In this document: positions 40,397-49,568 of the stretch, in pieces
How the letters are laid out: each line of letters starts with the position of its first letter
Position numbering within the stretch: the first letter of the stretch is position 1
Assembly (NCBI GenBank): GCA_020635905.1
Contig: JACJYV010000006.1
Span: 186,001-250,000, forward strand
Reading direction: 5' to 3'
Length of the DNA: 64,000 bases
Source of the DNA: Bacteroidia bacterium
Lineage (GTDB): Bacteria; Bacteroidota; Bacteroidia; J057; JADKCL01
The notes under the pieces: generated by a model
The model's input: only the letters and a program-made list of their open reading frames with translations
Database searches by the model: none
Told to the model about the DNA's origin: nothing
Program-made: the position numbers and the translations under genes

Positions 40397-41383
40397 TCAG
40401 TCTTCGTCCAGATTATATTTTGCAACATCCATTCCGAAGCTCAATCCTTTTTCAGCCACCAGGTCTTCCAGTTCGCTGAGGGATTTCTTACCGAAGTTGC
40501 GGAACTTCAGCAGATCAGCAATGTTGTAGCTGACCAGATCACCCAGGGTTTTCACCTCAGCAGCTTTGAGGCAGTTGAAAGCGCGAACAGAGAGATCCAG
40601 ATCGGTGAGAGGAGTTTTGAGGATTTTCCGCATGTGCAGGTAATTCTCGTCAACTTCTTTCTTCTGAACGGGTTCTTCAGATTTGAGTTTGATGGTCTCG
40701 TCTGAGAACAGCATCAGGTGACGGATCAGGATATTGGCAGCTTCTTTCAGAGCGTTTTCGGGATCGATGGTACCGTCAGTGGTAACTTCGAGGATCAGTT
40801 GCTCATAGTCGGTGCGTTGCTCAACCCTGAAGTCATCCACCGTGAAACGAACGTTTTTGATGGGGGTGAAGATAGAGTCGATGGCAATTTCGCCAATGGG
40901 TGCACCCTGAACGCTGTTTTCTTCAGCAGGGCGGTAACCGCGACCTTTACCAACCGTCAGTTCGATATCAAACTGAACGCCTTTGTCGAGGTGACAAATG
41001 ATGTGGTCAGGGTTGGTAATTTCGAAAGCATTGGTATGCTTATCAATATCGCCAGCCGTGAAAACATCTTTACCACGTACGGAAACGAAGATTTTCTCGT
41101 CGCCATCCAGTACCTTTTTCAGGCGTACGCCTTTCAGGTTAAGGATGATATCCACTACGTCCTCAACGCATCCTTCGACAGTTGAGAATTCATGGTCAAC
41201 ACTGGGGATTTTGATAGAGGTGAAGGCATAACCTTCTAAGGATGAAAGCAATACCCTGCGAAGAGCGTTGCCAACGGTAATACCATACCCGCGCTCAAGC
41301 GGACGGAACAGAAACTTCCCGTAGAAGTCCCGGTCTTTGTCCATTACAACTTTTTCGGGTATTTGGAATTCAAGTAATGCCAT
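40397..41383 (-). CDS. rpoA: RNA polymerase alpha subunit
   Basis: 328 residues, normal length. N-terminal dimerisation domain (RPLERGYGITVGNALRRVLLSSLEGYAFTSI), flexible linker, and C-terminal domain with LDLSVRAFNCLKAAEVKTLGDLV and LRNFGKKSLSELE-type helix-hairpin-helix that contacts DNA and activators. Lies between rpsD and rplQ as in the alpha operon. Confidence 0.98.
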   Translation of the reverse strand: MALLEFQIPEKVVMDKDRDFYGKFLFRPLERGYGITVGNALRRVLLSSLEGYAFTSIKIPSVDHEFSTVEGCVEDVVDIILNLKGVRLKKVLDGDEKIFVSVRGKDVFTAGDIDKHTNAFEITNPDHIICHLDKGVQFDIELTVGKGRGYRPAEENSVQGAPIGEIAIDSIFTPIKNVRFTVDDFRVEQRTDYEQLILEVTTDGTIDPENALKEAANILIRHLMLFSDETIKLKSEEPVQKKEVDENYLHMRKILKTPLTDLDLSVRAFNCLKAAEVKTLGDLVSYNIADLLKFRNFGKKSLSELEDLVAEKGLSFGMDVAKYNLDED

Positions 41384-41416
41384 ATGAATGCTTAGGTTGC
41401 CCTTATTAAAATTATC

Positions 41417-42013
41417 TTACTTAGAGTACAATTCCACGATGAGGTTTTCCTTGATATTCTCAGGAATTTCATCACGCTCGGGGTAATTGAGGAAAGTGCC
41501 GATGAGTCCTTTGGGATCCACATCCAACCAGGGGAAGCGGTTCAGGCCAGCTTTCTCATTTACAATTTCCAGCGCTTTGGAGCGCTCCCGAACTTCAACT
41601 TTGTCTCCGGGACGGAGCAGGTAGGAGGCAATATTCACAATGCTTCCGTTCACTTTGATATGCTTGTGACCAACCAGCTGGCGGGCAGCGCGGCGGGTGG
41701 GAGCAAATCCAAGCCTGAATACGGTGTTATCCAGACGGGATTCCAGCAATTGCAGGAATACTTCACCGGTAACGCCTTTTTTACGGCTGGCTTTTTTGAA
41801 CAGGTTTCTGAACTGACGCTCAAGCAGACCGTAGCTGTATTTGGCTTTCTGCTTTTCCTGCAGCTGAATAGAGTAGTTAGAGGGTTTTCCTCTGCGGCCT
41901 CTACCATGCTGACCAGGACCGTATTTTTTCCGCTCAACTGCTTTGCTGGGGCCAAAGATCGGCTCCCGGAACCTGCGGGCAATTTTACTTTTCGGGCCTC
42001 TATATCTTGCCAT
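41417..42013 (-). CDS. rpsD: 30S ribosomal protein S4
   Basis: 198 residues; begins ARYRGPKSKIARRF and contains the S4 RNA-binding domain (SRLDNTVFRLGFAPTRRAARQLVGHKHIKVNGSIVNIASYLLRPGD). It binds 16S rRNA early in 30S assembly. N-terminal zinc cysteines are absent (C-minus form). The 111-nt gap upstream to rpsK is the largest in the cluster and contains TTTAGATT-like repeats. Confidence 0.98.
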   Translation of the reverse strand: MARYRGPKSKIARRFREPIFGPSKAVERKKYGPGQHGRGRRGKPSNYSIQLQEKQKAKYSYGLLERQFRNLFKKASRKKGVTGEVFLQLLESRLDNTVFRLGFAPTRRAARQLVGHKHIKVNGSIVNIASYLLRPGDKVEVRERSKALEIVNEKAGLNRFPWLDVDPKGLIGTFLNYPERDEIPENIKENLIVELYSK

Positions 42014-42124
42014 TTTCTGTTATTTCTATTTGTAGATTTTAGACTTTTAGATTTTAGATATCAGACAGGAGGAGATCACTCAATATCTTAACCTCTAACA
42101 TCTAATAATCTGCTACTTTTTTAA
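42014..42124. other. Largest spacer of the ribosomal cluster, with TTTAGA copies
   Basis: Several TTTAGA(TTT) words on the plus strand near 42032-42062, similar in style to the GAGTTCTGAG copies near 1.1 kb. No terminator and no TAnnTTTG box on the minus strand. Confidence 0.4.
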
Positions 42125-42520
42125 TTAGACTCTTCTTTTCTTGGGAGGACGGCAACCGTTGTGGGGAAGCGGGGTAATATCTTTGATGATGGTTACCTTG
42201 ATTCCACAGTTGGCAACAGAACGGATGGCAGCCTCACGGCCGGCACCAGTACCTTTAACAAAAACCTCCACTTCGCGGAGACCCAGGTTATGGGCTTCCT
42301 TGGCAGCTTCGGTTGCAGCAACCTGAGCAGCATAAGGGGTGTTTTTCTTGGAACCGCGGAAGCCCATTTTCCCGGCACTTGCCCAGGAAATAGCGTTTCC
42401 ACTGCGGTCAGTCATCGTAACGATGATGTTATTAAAGGAAGAAGAGATATGAGCCTGGCCGACAGCGTCAACTCTTACCTTCTTTTTAACCTTTGCTTTT
42501 ACTTTTGTTGCTTTTGCCAT
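42125..42520 (-). CDS. rpsK: 30S ribosomal protein S11
   Basis: 131 residues with the conserved S11 core GQAHISSSFNNIIVTMTDRSGNAISWASAGKMGFRGSKKNTPYAAQ and the C-terminal GCRPPKKRRV. Platform protein of the 30S subunit. 40 nt after rpsM. Confidence 0.98.
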   Translation of the reverse strand: MAKATKVKAKVKKKVRVDAVGQAHISSSFNNIIVTMTDRSGNAISWASAGKMGFRGSKKNTPYAAQVAATEAAKEAHNLGLREVEVFVKGTGAGREAAIRSVANCGIKVTIIKDITPLPHNGCRPPKKRRV

Positions 42521-42560
42521 TATTCAATCTTATTCAGACAAAAATGAATGCTAATGATGA

Positions 42561-42935
42561 TTATTTAGTTGCTTTTTTCTTACCTGCAACTGTTTTCTTA
42601 CGTCCTTTCCGGGTACGCGCGTTGGTGCTGGTCCGCTGTCCACGCACTGGCAATCCTTTACGGTGACGCAGGCCACGGTAACAGCCGATGTCCATGAGAC
42701 GTTTAATATTAAGTTGGATTTCGCTTCGCAGCGCACCCTCAACTTTTATCTCAGCGATTTCAGCGCGAATGCCGACCAATTCGTCGTCAGTCCAATCTTT
42801 AATTTTGGTTTCATGGCTGACTCCTGCTCTGTCGAGGATTTTTCCAGCCTGGGTTTTACCAATGCCAAAAATGTAGGTCAATCCAATGACCCCGCGCTTA
42901 TTTTTGGGCAAATCTACTCCGGATATACGTGCCAT
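42561..42935 (-). CDS. rpsM: 30S ribosomal protein S13
   Basis: 124 residues: ARISGVDLPKNKRGVIGLTYIFGIG, then RLMDIGCYRGLRHRKGLPVRGQRTSTNARTRKG. Head protein that contacts the P-site tRNA and 50S. 3 nt after rpmJ. Confidence 0.98.
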   Translation of the reverse strand: MARISGVDLPKNKRGVIGLTYIFGIGKTQAGKILDRAGVSHETKIKDWTDDELVGIRAEIAEIKVEGALRSEIQLNIKRLMDIGCYRGLRHRKGLPVRGQRTSTNARTRKGRKKTVAGKKKATK

Positions 42936-42938
42936 TTC

Positions 42939-43055
42939 TTAGCCTTGTCTTTGTTTATACCTTGGATTCTTTTTGTTGATGACGTAGAGTTTCCCCTTCC
43001 GTCTCACAATTTTGCAGTCTGCGCTGCGCTTTTTTACAGATGCTCTGATTTTCAT
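42939..43055 (-). CDS. rpmJ: 50S ribosomal protein L36
   Basis: 38 residues, found by direct translation: begins MKIRASVKKRSADCKIVRRK and ends NPRYKQRQG. Only one of the four usual zinc ligands (Cys14) remains, so this is the zinc-independent form. 3 nt before rpsM and 4 nt after map. In most Bacteroidota infA precedes it; here it does not. Confidence 0.96.
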   Translation of the reverse strand: MKIRASVKKRSADCKIVRRKGKLYVINKKNPRYKQRQG

Positions 43056-43059
43056 CGCT

Positions 43060-43872
43060 CTAACTAATTATTTCTGTTGCTTCAACACTTTCCACATAGT
43101 CAAATGAAGAAAGTATTTCACCTTTATCTTTTCTGATCACAACCGTGTGCTCAAAATGGGCAGAAGGTTGTCCGTCGGAAGCCAATACGGTCCAACCGTC
43201 GGTATTACTCACCCTGATTTTACGCTTTCCGAGGTTAACCATGGGTTCGATCGCAATCACCATGCCTTCCTTCAGCTCAATTCCGGTCTTTTTTCTCCCA
43301 AAATTAGGCACTTCCGGCGGTTCATGCAAATCCTGTCCTATACCGTGCCCAACCATTTCTCTCACGATGGAGTAGCCATGGGATTCGGCGTGGAACTGAA
43401 TGGCCTGGGAGACATCTCCAATAAAGTTTCCGGCTCTGGCCTGCTCAATTCCCAGGTAAAGGGATTCTTTGGTAACCCTGAGTAAGCGTTTACGCTTGGA
43501 TGAAACCTCCCCAACTGCGAAAGTATAAGCTGAATCACCAAAATAGCCATTCATCAACACTCCACAATCAACGGAAACAATATCTCCCTCCCTCAAATCT
43601 TTTCCTGCAGAAGGCATCCCATGCACCACTTCCTCATTTACCGATATGCAAAGGGTAAATGGAAAAGGAGGAACTTCGGAACCCGAAGGGTAATTTTTAA
43701 AGGCTGGCACTCCACCATGGTCCCGGATAAACTCCTCTGCTACTTTGTCAAGCATCAGGGTATTTACTCCGGGTCGGATCAGTTTTGCAACTTCACCCAG
43801 CGTTTTTCCAACTAACAAAGAACTTTCGCGGATCAGGTCAATCTCCTGTTCCTGTTTGATTTTAATATTCAT
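43060..43872 (-). CDS. map: Methionine aminopeptidase, type I
   Basis: 270 residues. Removes the N-terminal methionine of new proteins. Metal-binding residues are visible: Asp in IVSVDCGV, Asp in GDSAYTF, His in GHGIGQDLHEPP, Glu in VIAIEPM, and Glu in HFEHTVV. The start codon overlaps the secY stop by one base (TAATG). Confidence 0.97.
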   Translation of the reverse strand: MNIKIKQEQEIDLIRESSLLVGKTLGEVAKLIRPGVNTLMLDKVAEEFIRDHGGVPAFKNYPSGSEVPPFPFTLCISVNEEVVHGMPSAGKDLREGDIVSVDCGVLMNGYFGDSAYTFAVGEVSSKRKRLLRVTKESLYLGIEQARAGNFIGDVSQAIQFHAESHGYSIVREMVGHGIGQDLHEPPEVPNFGRKKTGIELKEGMVIAIEPMVNLGKRKIRVSNTDGWTVLASDGQPSAHFEHTVVIRKDKGEILSSFDYVESVEATEIIS

Positions 43873-45209
43873 TATATAGAAACGCCGGGACCAACCCTGC
43901 TTTTTATTCTTCCTGTCTTCATGAGTCCGTCATAGTGACGCATGAGCAGGTAGCTTTCTATTTGTTGCAATGTGTCGAGGGCCACACCGATCATAATGAG
44001 CAGACTGGTTCCTCCAAAGAACTGTGCGAAACTTTGCGAGACACCAAAGGCCTGAGCAATTGAGGGCAGAATGGCCACAAAAGCCAGGGCAAAGGAGCCC
44101 GGTAAAGTTATTCTGGTAAGAATGGCATCAATATATTCTGATGTCTTCTTTCCAGGCTTTATTCCCGGCACAAAACCTCCGTTCCTTTTCAGGTTATCGG
44201 CGATTTCAGTGGGGTTGATAATAATTGCGGTGTAAAAGTAGGTAAAAAGGATGATAAGCAATGCAAAAAGAAAATTATACCAGAAACCGGTGTAATTATT
44301 GAACTGATTACCTGCTACCGTCCAGAAGGTGCTGTCAGAGAAAAACTGAGCTACCGTGGCGGGAATGAACATAATCGACTGTGCGAAGATGATGGGCATT
44401 ACCCCGGCAGAGTTTACTTTCAGTGGAATGTACTGACGGGCACTGGTGGTCTGACCTCCGGCAATTTTATTTCCCATTACACGACGGGCGTAGTTGATGG
44501 GGATTTTGCGGGTGGCCTGGGTGAGAGCAACCACGGCCATGGTTACGATACCGAGGCAGATGATCTCGACAAAAAAGATCATGACCGGATTGGCCTGGAA
44601 TTCATTGATGATGGAGCTGGGCAGAGCGGCGATGATCCCGATCATAATCAGCAGGGAAACCCCGTTGCCGATTCCGTTATCAGTAATACGCTCACCGAGC
44701 CAAACCAGGAACATAGTTCCGGAAGTAAGGATAAAAACAGAAGTCAACCAGAACCATGCGCTGTCAACCGGCACTGCTCCGGGGTACATGGCCTGAAGAT
44801 TCACCACATAACCAGCTGATTGACCTGCGGTAATCAATACCGTGAGGTAGCGGGTAAGTTGGTTGATCCATTTCTGACCACTGTCGCCTTCCCTTTGTTT
44901 CTTTTGGATCATGGGAACGGCGGCACCCAGTAGCTGAACAATGATGGAAGCGGAGATATAGGGCATGATTCCCAGTGCAAATATTGCACCGCGGGAGAAA
45001 GCTCCTCCCACAAAGAGGTTAATCATTCCCAGAATCCCGGTTCCTTGTCCGGAAGCAAACTGCTCGACAAGCAATTTCGAATCGATGCCGGGCAAAATCA
45101 CATAAGATCCCAGGCGGAATACTGCAAGCAACGCAATGGTGTACAGTATCCGGGACTTGAGTTCCGGAATCTTAAAGATGTTCTGTATTTTTTCTATTAA
45201 ATCCTTCAT
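43872..45209 (-). CDS. secY: Preprotein translocase subunit SecY
   Basis: 445 residues with about ten membrane segments; begins KDLIEKIQNIFKIPELKSRILYT. Central channel of the Sec translocon, needed for the many signal-peptide proteins in this window. Conserved plug/segment-2 region GIMPYISASIIVQLL and the GRIKSRVGPGVSI tail are visible. Sits between rplO and map as in the spc operon. Confidence 0.98.
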   Translation of the reverse strand: MKDLIEKIQNIFKIPELKSRILYTIALLAVFRLGSYVILPGIDSKLLVEQFASGQGTGILGMINLFVGGAFSRGAIFALGIMPYISASIIVQLLGAAVPMIQKKQREGDSGQKWINQLTRYLTVLITAGQSAGYVVNLQAMYPGAVPVDSAWFWLTSVFILTSGTMFLVWLGERITDNGIGNGVSLLIMIGIIAALPSSIINEFQANPVMIFFVEIICLGIVTMAVVALTQATRKIPINYARRVMGNKIAGGQTTSARQYIPLKVNSAGVMPIIFAQSIMFIPATVAQFFSDSTFWTVAGNQFNNYTGFWYNFLFALLIILFTYFYTAIIINPTEIADNLKRNGGFVPGIKPGKKTSEYIDAILTRITLPGSFALAFVAILPSIAQAFGVSQSFAQFFGGTSLLIMIGVALDTLQQIESYLLMRHYDGLMKTGRIKSRVGPGVSI

Positions 45210-45212
45210 CTA

Positions 45213-45662
45213 TCAAATTTCGATAGCGGTACCTCCAGCGGCTTCGATTGCCTTACGGGCAGATGCGCTGAATTTATTTAATTTAACGGTTACTGCACTG
45301 GAGAATTCTCCTCTTCCGAGAACTTTCACCAATTCACCAGCACCCGAAATAATTCCTTTGCTGGCCAGTACGTCGTGATCGATTTCAGTTGCCTTGGTTT
45401 CCTCGGCAAGTTTTTGCAGAGAATCAAGGTTGATTACGTTGTACTCGACCCGGAACCGGTTTTTGAATCCAAATTTAGGAATTCTCCGGTAAAGAGGCAT
45501 CTGACCACCTTCAAACCAGGGGCGGTAGTTGTAGCCGCTACGGCTTTGAGCACCTTTGTGCCCTTTGGTACTGGTTCCACCTCTTCCGGATCCCTGTCCA
45601 CGTCCAATTCTTTTCTTGTCCCCGGTGGATCCGTCGGCTGGTTTTAACGAATGAAGTTTCAT
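45213..45662 (-). CDS. rplO: 50S ribosomal protein L15
   Basis: 149 residues: MKLHSLKPADGSTGDKKRIGRGQGSGRG start, then the glycine- and arginine-rich KGHKGAQSRSG and the FEGGQMPLYRRIPKFGFKN block. Late 50S assembly protein. Confidence 0.98.
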   Translation of the reverse strand: MKLHSLKPADGSTGDKKRIGRGQGSGRGGTSTKGHKGAQSRSGYNYRPWFEGGQMPLYRRIPKFGFKNRFRVEYNVINLDSLQKLAEETKATEIDHDVLASKGIISGAGELVKVLGRGEFSSAVTVKLNKFSASARKAIEAAGGTAIEI

Positions 45663-45665
45663 TTT

Positions 45666-45845
45666 TTATGCCTCCTCAACTTTAATCAGGTGACTGATAC
45701 TGCGTACCATCCCGATTACGGGAGGGGTTGCATCCTTAACGATAGTGTGATTGATACGACGAAGGCCAAGGGCTTTCATGGTTCTGATCTGACGGGCAGG
45801 CCGACCAATCACGCTTCTGATCTGAGTTATTTTAATCTTTGCCAT
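45666..45845 (-). CDS. rpmD: 50S ribosomal protein L30
   Basis: 59 residues, found by direct translation: MAKIKITQIRSVIGRPARQI start, then LGLRRINHTIVKDATPPV and MVRSISHLIKVEEA. 3 nt before rplO and 5 nt after rpsE. Confidence 0.97.
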   Translation of the reverse strand: MAKIKITQIRSVIGRPARQIRTMKALGLRRINHTIVKDATPPVIGMVRSISHLIKVEEA

Positions 45846-45850
45846 GAGAA

Positions 45851-46372
45851 TTATCCGTTGAATACTTTAGCCAACTCAACGCCGCGGGTACGGGCTACTT
45901 CGTGGGCTGACCGCATACTTAAAAGTGCATCAATGGTTGCACGGACCACGTTATTGGGATTGGAAGATCCCTGAGATTTACCAAGTACGTCCTTGATTCC
46001 GGCACTTTCCAGAACGGCACGCATTGCACCTCCGGCGAGTACTCCCGTACCAGCAGCAGCTGGTTTCAGCAGAACTTTGGCGGCGCCGAATTTGGACATT
46101 ACGGGGTGAGGAATGGAGTTTTTCAGAATGGGAACCTTAATCAGGTTCTTTTTGGCTTCATCCACACCTTTGCTGATGGCATCGGTAACCTCGTTTGCTT
46201 TTCCGAGACCGAAACCAACAATGCCGTTGGAATCACCCACAACCACCAGCGCACTAAAGCTGAAACGACGTCCACCTTTTACTACTTTGGCAACCCGCTT
46301 GATCTTTACAACCTTTTCGACGAGTTCAACGTCGCTGCTTTTTACTCTAGCACTTGCAATATTTGCTTTCAT
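45851..46372 (-). CDS. rpsE: 30S ribosomal protein S5
   Basis: 173 residues: dsRNA-binding-like N-terminal part (VVKGGRRFSFSALVVVGDSNGIVGFGLGKANEV) and C-terminal LLKPAAAGTGVLAGGAMRAVLESAGIKD. Involved in decoding accuracy. Confidence 0.98.
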   Translation of the reverse strand: MKANIASARVKSSDVELVEKVVKIKRVAKVVKGGRRFSFSALVVVGDSNGIVGFGLGKANEVTDAISKGVDEAKKNLIKVPILKNSIPHPVMSKFGAAKVLLKPAAAGTGVLAGGAMRAVLESAGIKDVLGKSQGSSNPNNVVRATIDALLSMRSAHEVARTRGVELAKVFNG

Positions 46373-46383
46373 TCTAAATCTGA

Positions 46384-46740
46384 TTAAAAGTTCAAACCAC
46401 CTTCACGGGCACCTTCGGCCAGGGCTTTGATGCGGCCGTGGTATTTATAACCACCGCGGTCAAATACCACAGAGTCCACGCCTTTTTCCTTGGCACGACG
46501 GGCAACTTCCATTCCTACGAGCTTGCTCTTCTCGGATTTGGTGCCGGCGGCGGAAGAAATTTCCTTGACCAGTGAAGAAGCACCCACCAGGGTAACTCCG
46601 TTGGTATCATCAATTACCTGGGCATAGATTTCGCTGTTGCTGCGAAAAACAGCCAGTCTGGGGCGTTCAGCAGTTCCACGAACCTTTTTACGAATTCCGT
46701 TACGAATTCTCTCCCTTCTATTTGTTTTATCAGTAGCCAT
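46384..46740 (-). CDS. rplR: 50S ribosomal protein L18
   Basis: 118 residues: RRERIRNGIRKKVRGTAERPRLAVFRSN, then VVFDRGGYKYHGRIKALAEGAREGGLNF. Binds 5S rRNA. Confidence 0.98.
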   Translation of the reverse strand: MATDKTNRRERIRNGIRKKVRGTAERPRLAVFRSNSEIYAQVIDDTNGVTLVGASSLVKEISSAAGTKSEKSKLVGMEVARRAKEKGVDSVVFDRGGYKYHGRIKALAEGAREGGLNF

Positions 46741-46746
46741 TTTTTC

Positions 46747-47304
46747 TTATTTTTTAGCAGCTGCTTTACCAGCTTTCCTTCTGACATCTTCACCAACGTA
46801 GCGAATACCTTTGCCTTTGTAAGGCTCGGGAGCTCTCAGGGAACGAACTTTCGCTGCAAAGTGACCAACCAATTGCTTATCTACGCTTTCCAAAGTCACT
46901 TTGGGGGCACGTCCTTTTTGAGTCTCTGCAGAAACGGAAATTTCTTTGGGCAGAACTACAATTACCGGGTGGGAATATCCAAGCGATAGTTCAAGTACCT
47001 GGCCGTTTGCTTCAGCCTTGTAACCCACACCAATAATCTCCATTTCTTTTTTGAAGCCCTGGGAAACGCCGGTAACCATATTATTGATCAGCGTGCGATA
47101 CAGCCCGTGCATGGCGCGGTGCCTTTTTTGCTCAGTCGGACGGGTTACAGTTACTGTTCCGTCTTCGATTGTTATTCCCAGATCCGGATCAACCTGCTGT
47201 GAGAGTTGTCCTTTGGAGCCTTTTACAGTGACAACATTGCTTTTGTCAACGGTAACGGTCACTCCTGCGGGAAGTTTTACTGGTGCTTTTCCTATCCTGG
47301 ACAT
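46747..47304 (-). CDS. rplF: 50S ribosomal protein L6
   Basis: 185 residues: SRIGKAPVKLPAGVTVTV start, duplicated L6 fold, and the C-terminal PEPYKGKGIRYVGEDVRRKAGKAAAKK. Sits near the factor-binding site. Confidence 0.98.
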   Translation of the reverse strand: MSRIGKAPVKLPAGVTVTVDKSNVVTVKGSKGQLSQQVDPDLGITIEDGTVTVTRPTEQKRHRAMHGLYRTLINNMVTGVSQGFKKEMEIIGVGYKAEANGQVLELSLGYSHPVIVVLPKEISVSAETQKGRAPKVTLESVDKQLVGHFAAKVRSLRAPEPYKGKGIRYVGEDVRRKAGKAAAKK

Positions 47305-47313
47305 CGTTCTGAA

Positions 47314-47709
47314 TTAATAAATGTAACACAAAACCTCGCCACCAACATTCAGGGCGCGAGCCTCCTTATCTGTCATAACTCCTTTGGAGGTTGACATTAC
47401 TGCGATCCCGAGCCCGTTCTGAACACGTGGAATGCCGTCAGCATGCACGTATTTCCGCAGACCAGGCTTACTCACCCGGGTAAGGGTGGAGATAGCTGAC
47501 CTTTTGGTTACCCGGTCATATTTCAAAGCAATTTTGATCGAATCCTGGGGAGCTCCTTCCACAAATTTATATTTGCGGATATATCCTTTGTCGAACAATA
47601 CTTTAGTGATCTCCTTCTTCAAATTTGAGGAAGGGATTTCCACAATCCGGTGCTTTGCGTTGATCGCGTTCCGGACCCTTGTGAGGTAATCTGCAATAGA
47701 ATCGGTCAT
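47314..47709 (-). CDS. rpsH: 30S ribosomal protein S8
   Basis: 131 residues from ATG 47709 (MTDSIADYLTRVRNAI), the family start; the open frame continues upstream into rpsN sequence without support. Ends VMTDKEARALNVGGEVLCYIY. In E. coli S8 represses the spc operon. Confidence 0.98.
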   Translation of the reverse strand: MTDSIADYLTRVRNAINAKHRIVEIPSSNLKKEITKVLFDKGYIRKYKFVEGAPQDSIKIALKYDRVTKRSAISTLTRVSKPGLRKYVHADGIPRVQNGLGIAVMSTSKGVMTDKEARALNVGGEVLCYIY

Positions 47710-47713
47710 ATTC

Positions 47714-47983
47714 TTACCAACTTGCCTTTCTAACTCCGGGAATACGGCCAGCGAGAGCCAATTCACGGAATTTAATCCTGGAAATTCCAAATTTTCTGAT
47801 GTAGCCTTTCGGCCTGCCGGTCAGGGCACAACGGTTTTTCAACCTTACGGGAGACGAATCCCTGGGTAAAAGAGCGAGGGCACGATAATCGCAAGCTTCT
47901 TTCAGGGCAGCACGCCTTTCAGCGTATTGTGCCACCATTTTTTCTCTTTTGCGCTGCCGTGCGATAACTGATGTTCTGGACAT
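47714..47983 (-). CDS. rpsN: 30S ribosomal protein S14
   Basis: 89 residues from ATG 47983 (MSRTSVIARQRKREKMV). The NRCALTGRPKGYIRKFGISRI region lacks the CxxC pairs, so it is the zinc-independent form. The open frame extends upstream, but the internal ATG gives the family start. Confidence 0.97.
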   Translation of the reverse strand: MSRTSVIARQRKREKMVAQYAERRAALKEACDYRALALLPRDSSPVRLKNRCALTGRPKGYIRKFGISRIKFRELALAGRIPGVRKASW

Positions 47984-47993
47984 AAAATTACTG

Positions 47994-48545
47994 TTAATCC
48001 TTTTTGAAGGGCATTCCAAACAATTTCAACAATTCAAATCCTTCTTCATCCGTCTTGGCGGAGGTTACGAAGGTGATATTCATTCCGGCGATAGACTGGA
48101 TTTTATCCACGTCGATTTCGGGGAAGATAATTTGCTCTTTAACGCCAAAGGTAAAGTTTCCCCGGCCATCGAAGCCTTTGGAGGGGATTCCGCGAAAGTC
48201 ACGTACCCGAGGGATAGCAACGTTCACCAGGCGATCCAGAAACTCATACATTTTTTCTCTGCGCAAAGTTACCCGACATCCAATAGGCATTCCTCTGCGG
48301 AGCTTAAAGTTTGAGATGTCTTTCTTTGACTTGGTGATCACTGCTTTCTGACCTGTGATCGTGGAAAATTCTTCTACAGCACTCTCGATGAGTTTTTTGT
48401 CGGCAATTGCTTTGCCAAGACCTCTTGAAATGCTGATCTTTTCCAGCTGGGGCACCTGCATTACGGAGTCATAGTTAAATTTCTCCATCAGCGCAGGCAC
48501 GATCCGTGCTCTGTAGTCCTCTAAAAGTCTGGGTACGTATGACAT
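47994..48545 (-). CDS. rplE: 50S ribosomal protein L5
   Basis: 183 residues: YVPRLLEDYRARIVPALMEKFNYDSVMQVP, SRGLGKAIADKKLIE, and ITFVTSAKTDEEGFELLKLFGMPF. Binds 5S rRNA and contacts P-site tRNA. Confidence 0.98.
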   Translation of the reverse strand: MSYVPRLLEDYRARIVPALMEKFNYDSVMQVPQLEKISISRGLGKAIADKKLIESAVEEFSTITGQKAVITKSKKDISNFKLRRGMPIGCRVTLRREKMYEFLDRLVNVAIPRVRDFRGIPSKGFDGRGNFTFGVKEQIIFPEIDVDKIQSIAGMNITFVTSAKTDEEGFELLKLFGMPFKKD

Positions 48546-48546
48546 T

Positions 48547-48909
48547 TTACTTAATGATTTCTCCTGTTTTCTTTGAATATCTTACCCAACCTTTGCCGTT
48601 TTCATTGGGTTTTCTTCCAACCCGGGTAGGTTTGCCACCCACCAACAGCATCAGGTTTGAAACATGGACTGGGGCTTCGGTTTCAATGATTCCGCCCTGA
48701 GGATTCTTGGTATCCGGACGCTTGTGTTTTGAAACCATATTTACACCTTCCACAATGGCTTTTCTCTGGACGACGCCGGTACGGGCATCTTTTGAGGAAA
48801 CGATCACCTGAACTTTTCCTGTTTTGCCACGATCCTTGCCAGAAAGCACACGCACGGTATCTCCGCGTTTGATGTGCAATTTTGGGATTTGATTATTTTT
48901 TCTCAGCAT
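48547..48909 (-). CDS. rplX: 50S ribosomal protein L24
   Basis: 120 residues with the KOW motif HIKRGDTVRVLSGKDRGKTGKV and KHKRPDTKNPQGGIIETEAPVHVSN. Initiates 50S assembly. 1 nt before rplE. Confidence 0.97.
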   Translation of the reverse strand: MLRKNNQIPKLHIKRGDTVRVLSGKDRGKTGKVQVIVSSKDARTGVVQRKAIVEGVNMVSKHKRPDTKNPQGGIIETEAPVHVSNLMLLVGGKPTRVGRKPNENGKGWVRYSKKTGEIIK

Positions 48910-48920
48910 AATAGTGGATG

Positions 48921-49289
48921 TTACAGTACCTCAGGGGCAAGTGAAACAATCTTCATGTATTTACGCTCACGCAATTCACGACCGACGGGGCCGAAAATAC
49001 GGGTTCCTCTGGGTTCACCTTCAGGGTTGATCAAAACGGCTGCGTTTTCATCAAAACGAATATATGAACCGTCTTTGCGACGCATTTCTTTTTTGGTACG
49101 AACCACAACTGCTCTTACCACGTCACCTTTTTTCACGTTGGCGTGAGGATCAGCAGATTTAACTGAGCAAATGATCCTGTCACCAATCCGGGCATAGCGG
49201 CGGCCGGTACCACCAAGGACACGAATGCAGAGCAATTCCTTGGCCCCACTGTTGTCCGCTGCGCTTAACCTTGACTCCTGCTGTATCAT
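48921..49289 (-). CDS. rplN: 50S ribosomal protein L14
   Basis: 122 residues: MIQQESRLSAADNSGAKELLCIRVLGG start, VVVRTKKEMRRKDGSYIRFDENAAVLI, GTRIFGPVGRELRE. Confidence 0.98.
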   Translation of the reverse strand: MIQQESRLSAADNSGAKELLCIRVLGGTGRRYARIGDRIICSVKSADPHANVKKGDVVRAVVVRTKKEMRRKDGSYIRFDENAAVLINPEGEPRGTRIFGPVGRELRERKYMKIVSLAPEVL

Positions 49290-49290
49290 T

Positions 49291-49566
49291 TTACTTGGCT
49301 TTTTCTATGATTTCAACCATTCTCCAACGCTTCTGGCGGCTTAGGGGCCTGGTTTCCATGATGCGTACGGTATCGCCTTCATTGGCTTCATTTTTTTCGT
49401 CGTGAGCCATCAGCTTGGTGGTTTTCTTCACGAATTTTCCATAGATGGGGTGTTTTACTTTACGTTCAACAGCCACCACAATGGATTTATCCATTTTGCT
49501 GCTCACAACTTTTCCGGTCCTTTCTTTCCGAAGATTCCGGGCTACGGTATTTAACTCTTCGCTCAT
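49291..49566 (-). CDS. rpsQ: 30S ribosomal protein S17
   Basis: 91 residues: ARNLRKERTGKVVSSKMDKSIVVAVERKVKHPIYGKFVKKTTKLMAHDE, the S17 OB fold. 1 nt before rplN. Confidence 0.98.
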   Translation of the reverse strand: MSEELNTVARNLRKERTGKVVSSKMDKSIVVAVERKVKHPIYGKFVKKTTKLMAHDEKNEANEGDTVRIMETRPLSRQKRWRMVEIIEKAK

Positions 49567-49568
49567 AC

